Positions 12,701 through 13,282 of a DNA stretch of 13,282 bases are shown here, piece by piece. Position 1 is the first letter of the stretch. Each line of letters starts with the position of its first letter. The notes under the pieces were generated by a model. The model was not told where the DNA came from. It worked only from the letters and a program-made list of their open reading frames with translations, and made no database searches. The stretch lies in contig JAEUJR010000809.1 of NCBI GenBank assembly GCA_016793585.1, positions 1 through 13,282 on the forward strand, written 5' to 3'. Source of the DNA: Archangium sp. GTDB lineage: Bacteria > Myxococcota > Myxococcia > Myxococcales > Myxococcaceae. The translations under genes and the position numbers were made by a program.

Positions 12701-13282
12701 GACGAAGAAGGCCTGCGTCGAAGCGGCGTGGCTCTGCGTGTCGTTCGCGGTGGGCTCGAGCAGCGGGTTCCACACGAAGTCGAAGGCGCCTCCAGTCGCC
12801 GTGGCGAACGGGTCGGTGAGTGAGCGCGAGGTGCCTCCGTCGGGCAGCGCGTCACCGGGCGGAACGCCGCCGTCGGCGAAGCGCGGCAGGCCGGCGGTCG
12901 GGTCGTTGCGGCCATCGGGGCCGTAGAGGTCGGCGTAGGCGACGACGTTGTTGCCCGAGAGCGACGTCGCGCCCGACGGCAGCCACGGGTCCATCGTCGA
13001 GAGCCCGGCGTGGTCGAGCGAGACGAGCACGGCCGGTGTCAGCATCGCCGGCGCCCAGCCATCGGGCAGACCGCCGGGGTGCGGCACGGTGTCGCCTTCG
13101 GGGCTGTCGAGCGGCGTGAATGGCGTGCCCGGCTTCGCCCAGACGCGGAACGAGAAGTCGAACGTGCGCGAGACGCGGCTGAGCAGACGGCCGTCTTTCG
13201 CCGAGACGACGACGGTGTACGGGCCCGCCGCCGTGTCGACCTCGACCTGCCACGCCGGCAGCAGCTCGGTGTCGGTCGCGAA
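9749..13282 (-). CDS. M36 (fungalysin-type) metalloprotease with PA insert, PKD-like domains and MYXO-CTERM tail; 5' end off window
   Basis: 1,177 residues are visible. The frame runs open through the right edge, and the first visible residues (ELLPAWQVEVDTAAGPYTVV) already belong to the propeptide, so the GTG at complement 13085-13087 is not the true start. Numbered from the edge, the M36 segment TNWLHDLFYDVGFAETAGN is at about 195-213, a protease-associated (PA) insert at about 265-395, zinc motif HEWGH at 410-414 (12041-12055), third ligand Glu437 in AEGWSDF, and NAGEVWASALWE at about 537-548. After these come a CARDB-like domain opening with a DSCDNDGVLDVGE motif (about 648-755), a beta-sandwich (about 765-965) and two PKD/REJ-like domains (about 969-1055, 1059-1150). 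The C-terminus (9752-9826) is GCGCSS, a hydrophobic stretch and RRRRR, a MYXO-CTERM signal predicted to be processed by myxosortase for surface anchoring or release. It probably digests protein in prey or matrix. Confidence 0.93.
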   Translation of the reverse strand, partial: FATDTELLPAWQVEVDTAAGPYTVVVSAKDGRLLSRVSRTFDFSFRVWAKPGTPFTPLDSPEGDTVPHPGGLPDGWAPAMLTPAVLVSLDHAGLSTMDPWLPSGATSLSGNNVVAYADLYGPDGRNDPTAGLPRFADGGVPPGDALPDGGTSRSLTDPFATATGGAFDFVWNPLLEPTANDTQSHAASTQAFFVTNWLHDLFYDVGFAETAGNAQLDNKGRGGRANDPLLVEVNDFAGLNDGRFVSAPDGVSPRLQLFPVQPLGRSTVAFSPSLGVDAGSGAAPMRPGTWNLSAQVVQLASVDGGLDVCGPLLNAGALSGKVAFGVASGPCGSVAGLDDLAADAGAVGLLIQNGFDTREPGITLPTQVLDGARATALRAALDAGTTITATLERTAVVGRSAAFDTTIVAHEWGHLLSSRLVGDANGLAANQSRGLAEGWSDFVALLTTLEAADLQKSNNADWRGAFAIGGHVRSAAGYAGESLDAHYFGVRRFPYSIDPMRNALTFRHIVSNVPLPTTAPVSPANGGGGADNAEVHNAGEVWASALWEGTTRVLKDPRFPTFDGGRRAVLRLLVASLKATPVNPTFLEARDALLITAKATGPGEFQSFLDGFAARGMGLSAQAPNRRSLTNAPVMEDFTNAGARWAVLEVKALEDRDSCDNDGVLDVGETGRVQLRLMNVGSRAFTSSRLNLASDEAVLVLGERFVTASAEPFTPVEVTVTAELRADLGNVAQSRIFITSADPLVEQSPVTRSIRFNTDIKASAKEGFEADVSKWEFDRVGVPWEHQFRVVTPANSILRNTLFGQNSPVAGLSWATTPVLTGPATSDPVTFSFTQTYAFEFDGANQRAWDGAQLQLSVDDGPFTLVPASAISRTINGSAVTGYDGALETNTANPLAGQQAFRGSAMNQRVTVGLGALQNKSFRVRFVIGTDTGGAATGWTIDDVEFTGLAATSQPFNEVTTHAARCVNKPPVLQAGFPQNVDERTRVTFQPPPATDPNNDPITFSWVQTSGPTVTIAGDQFDAPEVRSDTQLLFTVTADDGRGGMTSQPAIVVVRNVNRPPTSSAGMGQTVQSGQTVTLAGVAMDPDGDTLVVRWSQLGGPAITLSSIDALDATFVAPDVKTPSEVNLELNVSDGPAAAPAARVTIVVTPKQGCGCSSFEGSLALGALAFFLRRRRR

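Noticed and set aside
11675..12823. 382-codon open frame on the plus strand
   Set aside because: It is antisense to the catalytic part of the M36 protease and its composition is Arg/Val/Glu-rich shadow sequence.

Overview
The window (13,282 bases) is GC-rich chromosomal DNA, almost certainly from a myxobacterium (Myxococcota, probably the Cystobacterineae side). The clearest marker is the C-terminus of the large protease on the minus strand: a Gly-Cys motif, a short hydrophobic stretch and five arginines, which is the MYXO-CTERM sorting tail. A Gly/Ala-rich lipoprotein with tandem DUF1554-like domains, very strong C/G preference at third codon positions and an alkylglycerol-monooxygenase-like enzyme in a presumed ether-lipid-making group agree with this. 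I see no insertion sequence, phage gene, CRISPR array, tRNA or rRNA, and no stretch over 300 bases without a gene.

Layout. (1) 1-2228: a MocR/PdxR-type regulator (minus, its C-terminus cut by the left edge) diverges from a fused FMN-binding PNPOx-like/GNAT protein (plus). Their 71-base spacer is nearly filled by a long inverted repeat holding three TGGACY half-sites, a plausible operator. (2) 2256-3872: a probable minus-strand operon, read in the order Gre-family factor, crotonase-family protein, small membrane zinc-ribbon protein. The first two have lost or changed residues normally required for catalysis. (3) 3983-5095: an AGMO/sterol-desaturase-type di-iron membrane hydroxylase (plus). Its stop codon directly abuts that of a 75-residue flagellar-rod-like mini-protein (minus, 5096-5323). 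(4) 5448-6506: a protein with a divergent RelA/SpoT-type nucleotidyltransferase domain (plus). Its stop abuts that of an AI-2E-family transporter (minus, 6507-7658), which sits 4 bases downstream of a membrane-protein gene (7663-8232). (5) 8324-9556: a secreted lipoprotein with four 24-base repeats coding a Gly-rich linker and two DUF1554-like domains. (6) 9749-13282: an M36 (fungalysin-type) metalloprotease with a PA insert, accessory beta-sandwich and PKD-like domains and a MYXO-CTERM tail. It runs off the right edge, so its start is missing.

The genes do not form one obvious pathway. The best leads for new biology are the MocR operator and its enzyme fusion, the divergent RelA/SpoT-like protein, the stand-alone flagellar-rod-like mini-protein, the Gre-like factor with an atypical tip, and two convergent gene pairs whose stop codons meet in the same TGATCA palindrome. 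All assignments were made by reading the sequence; no database search was run.
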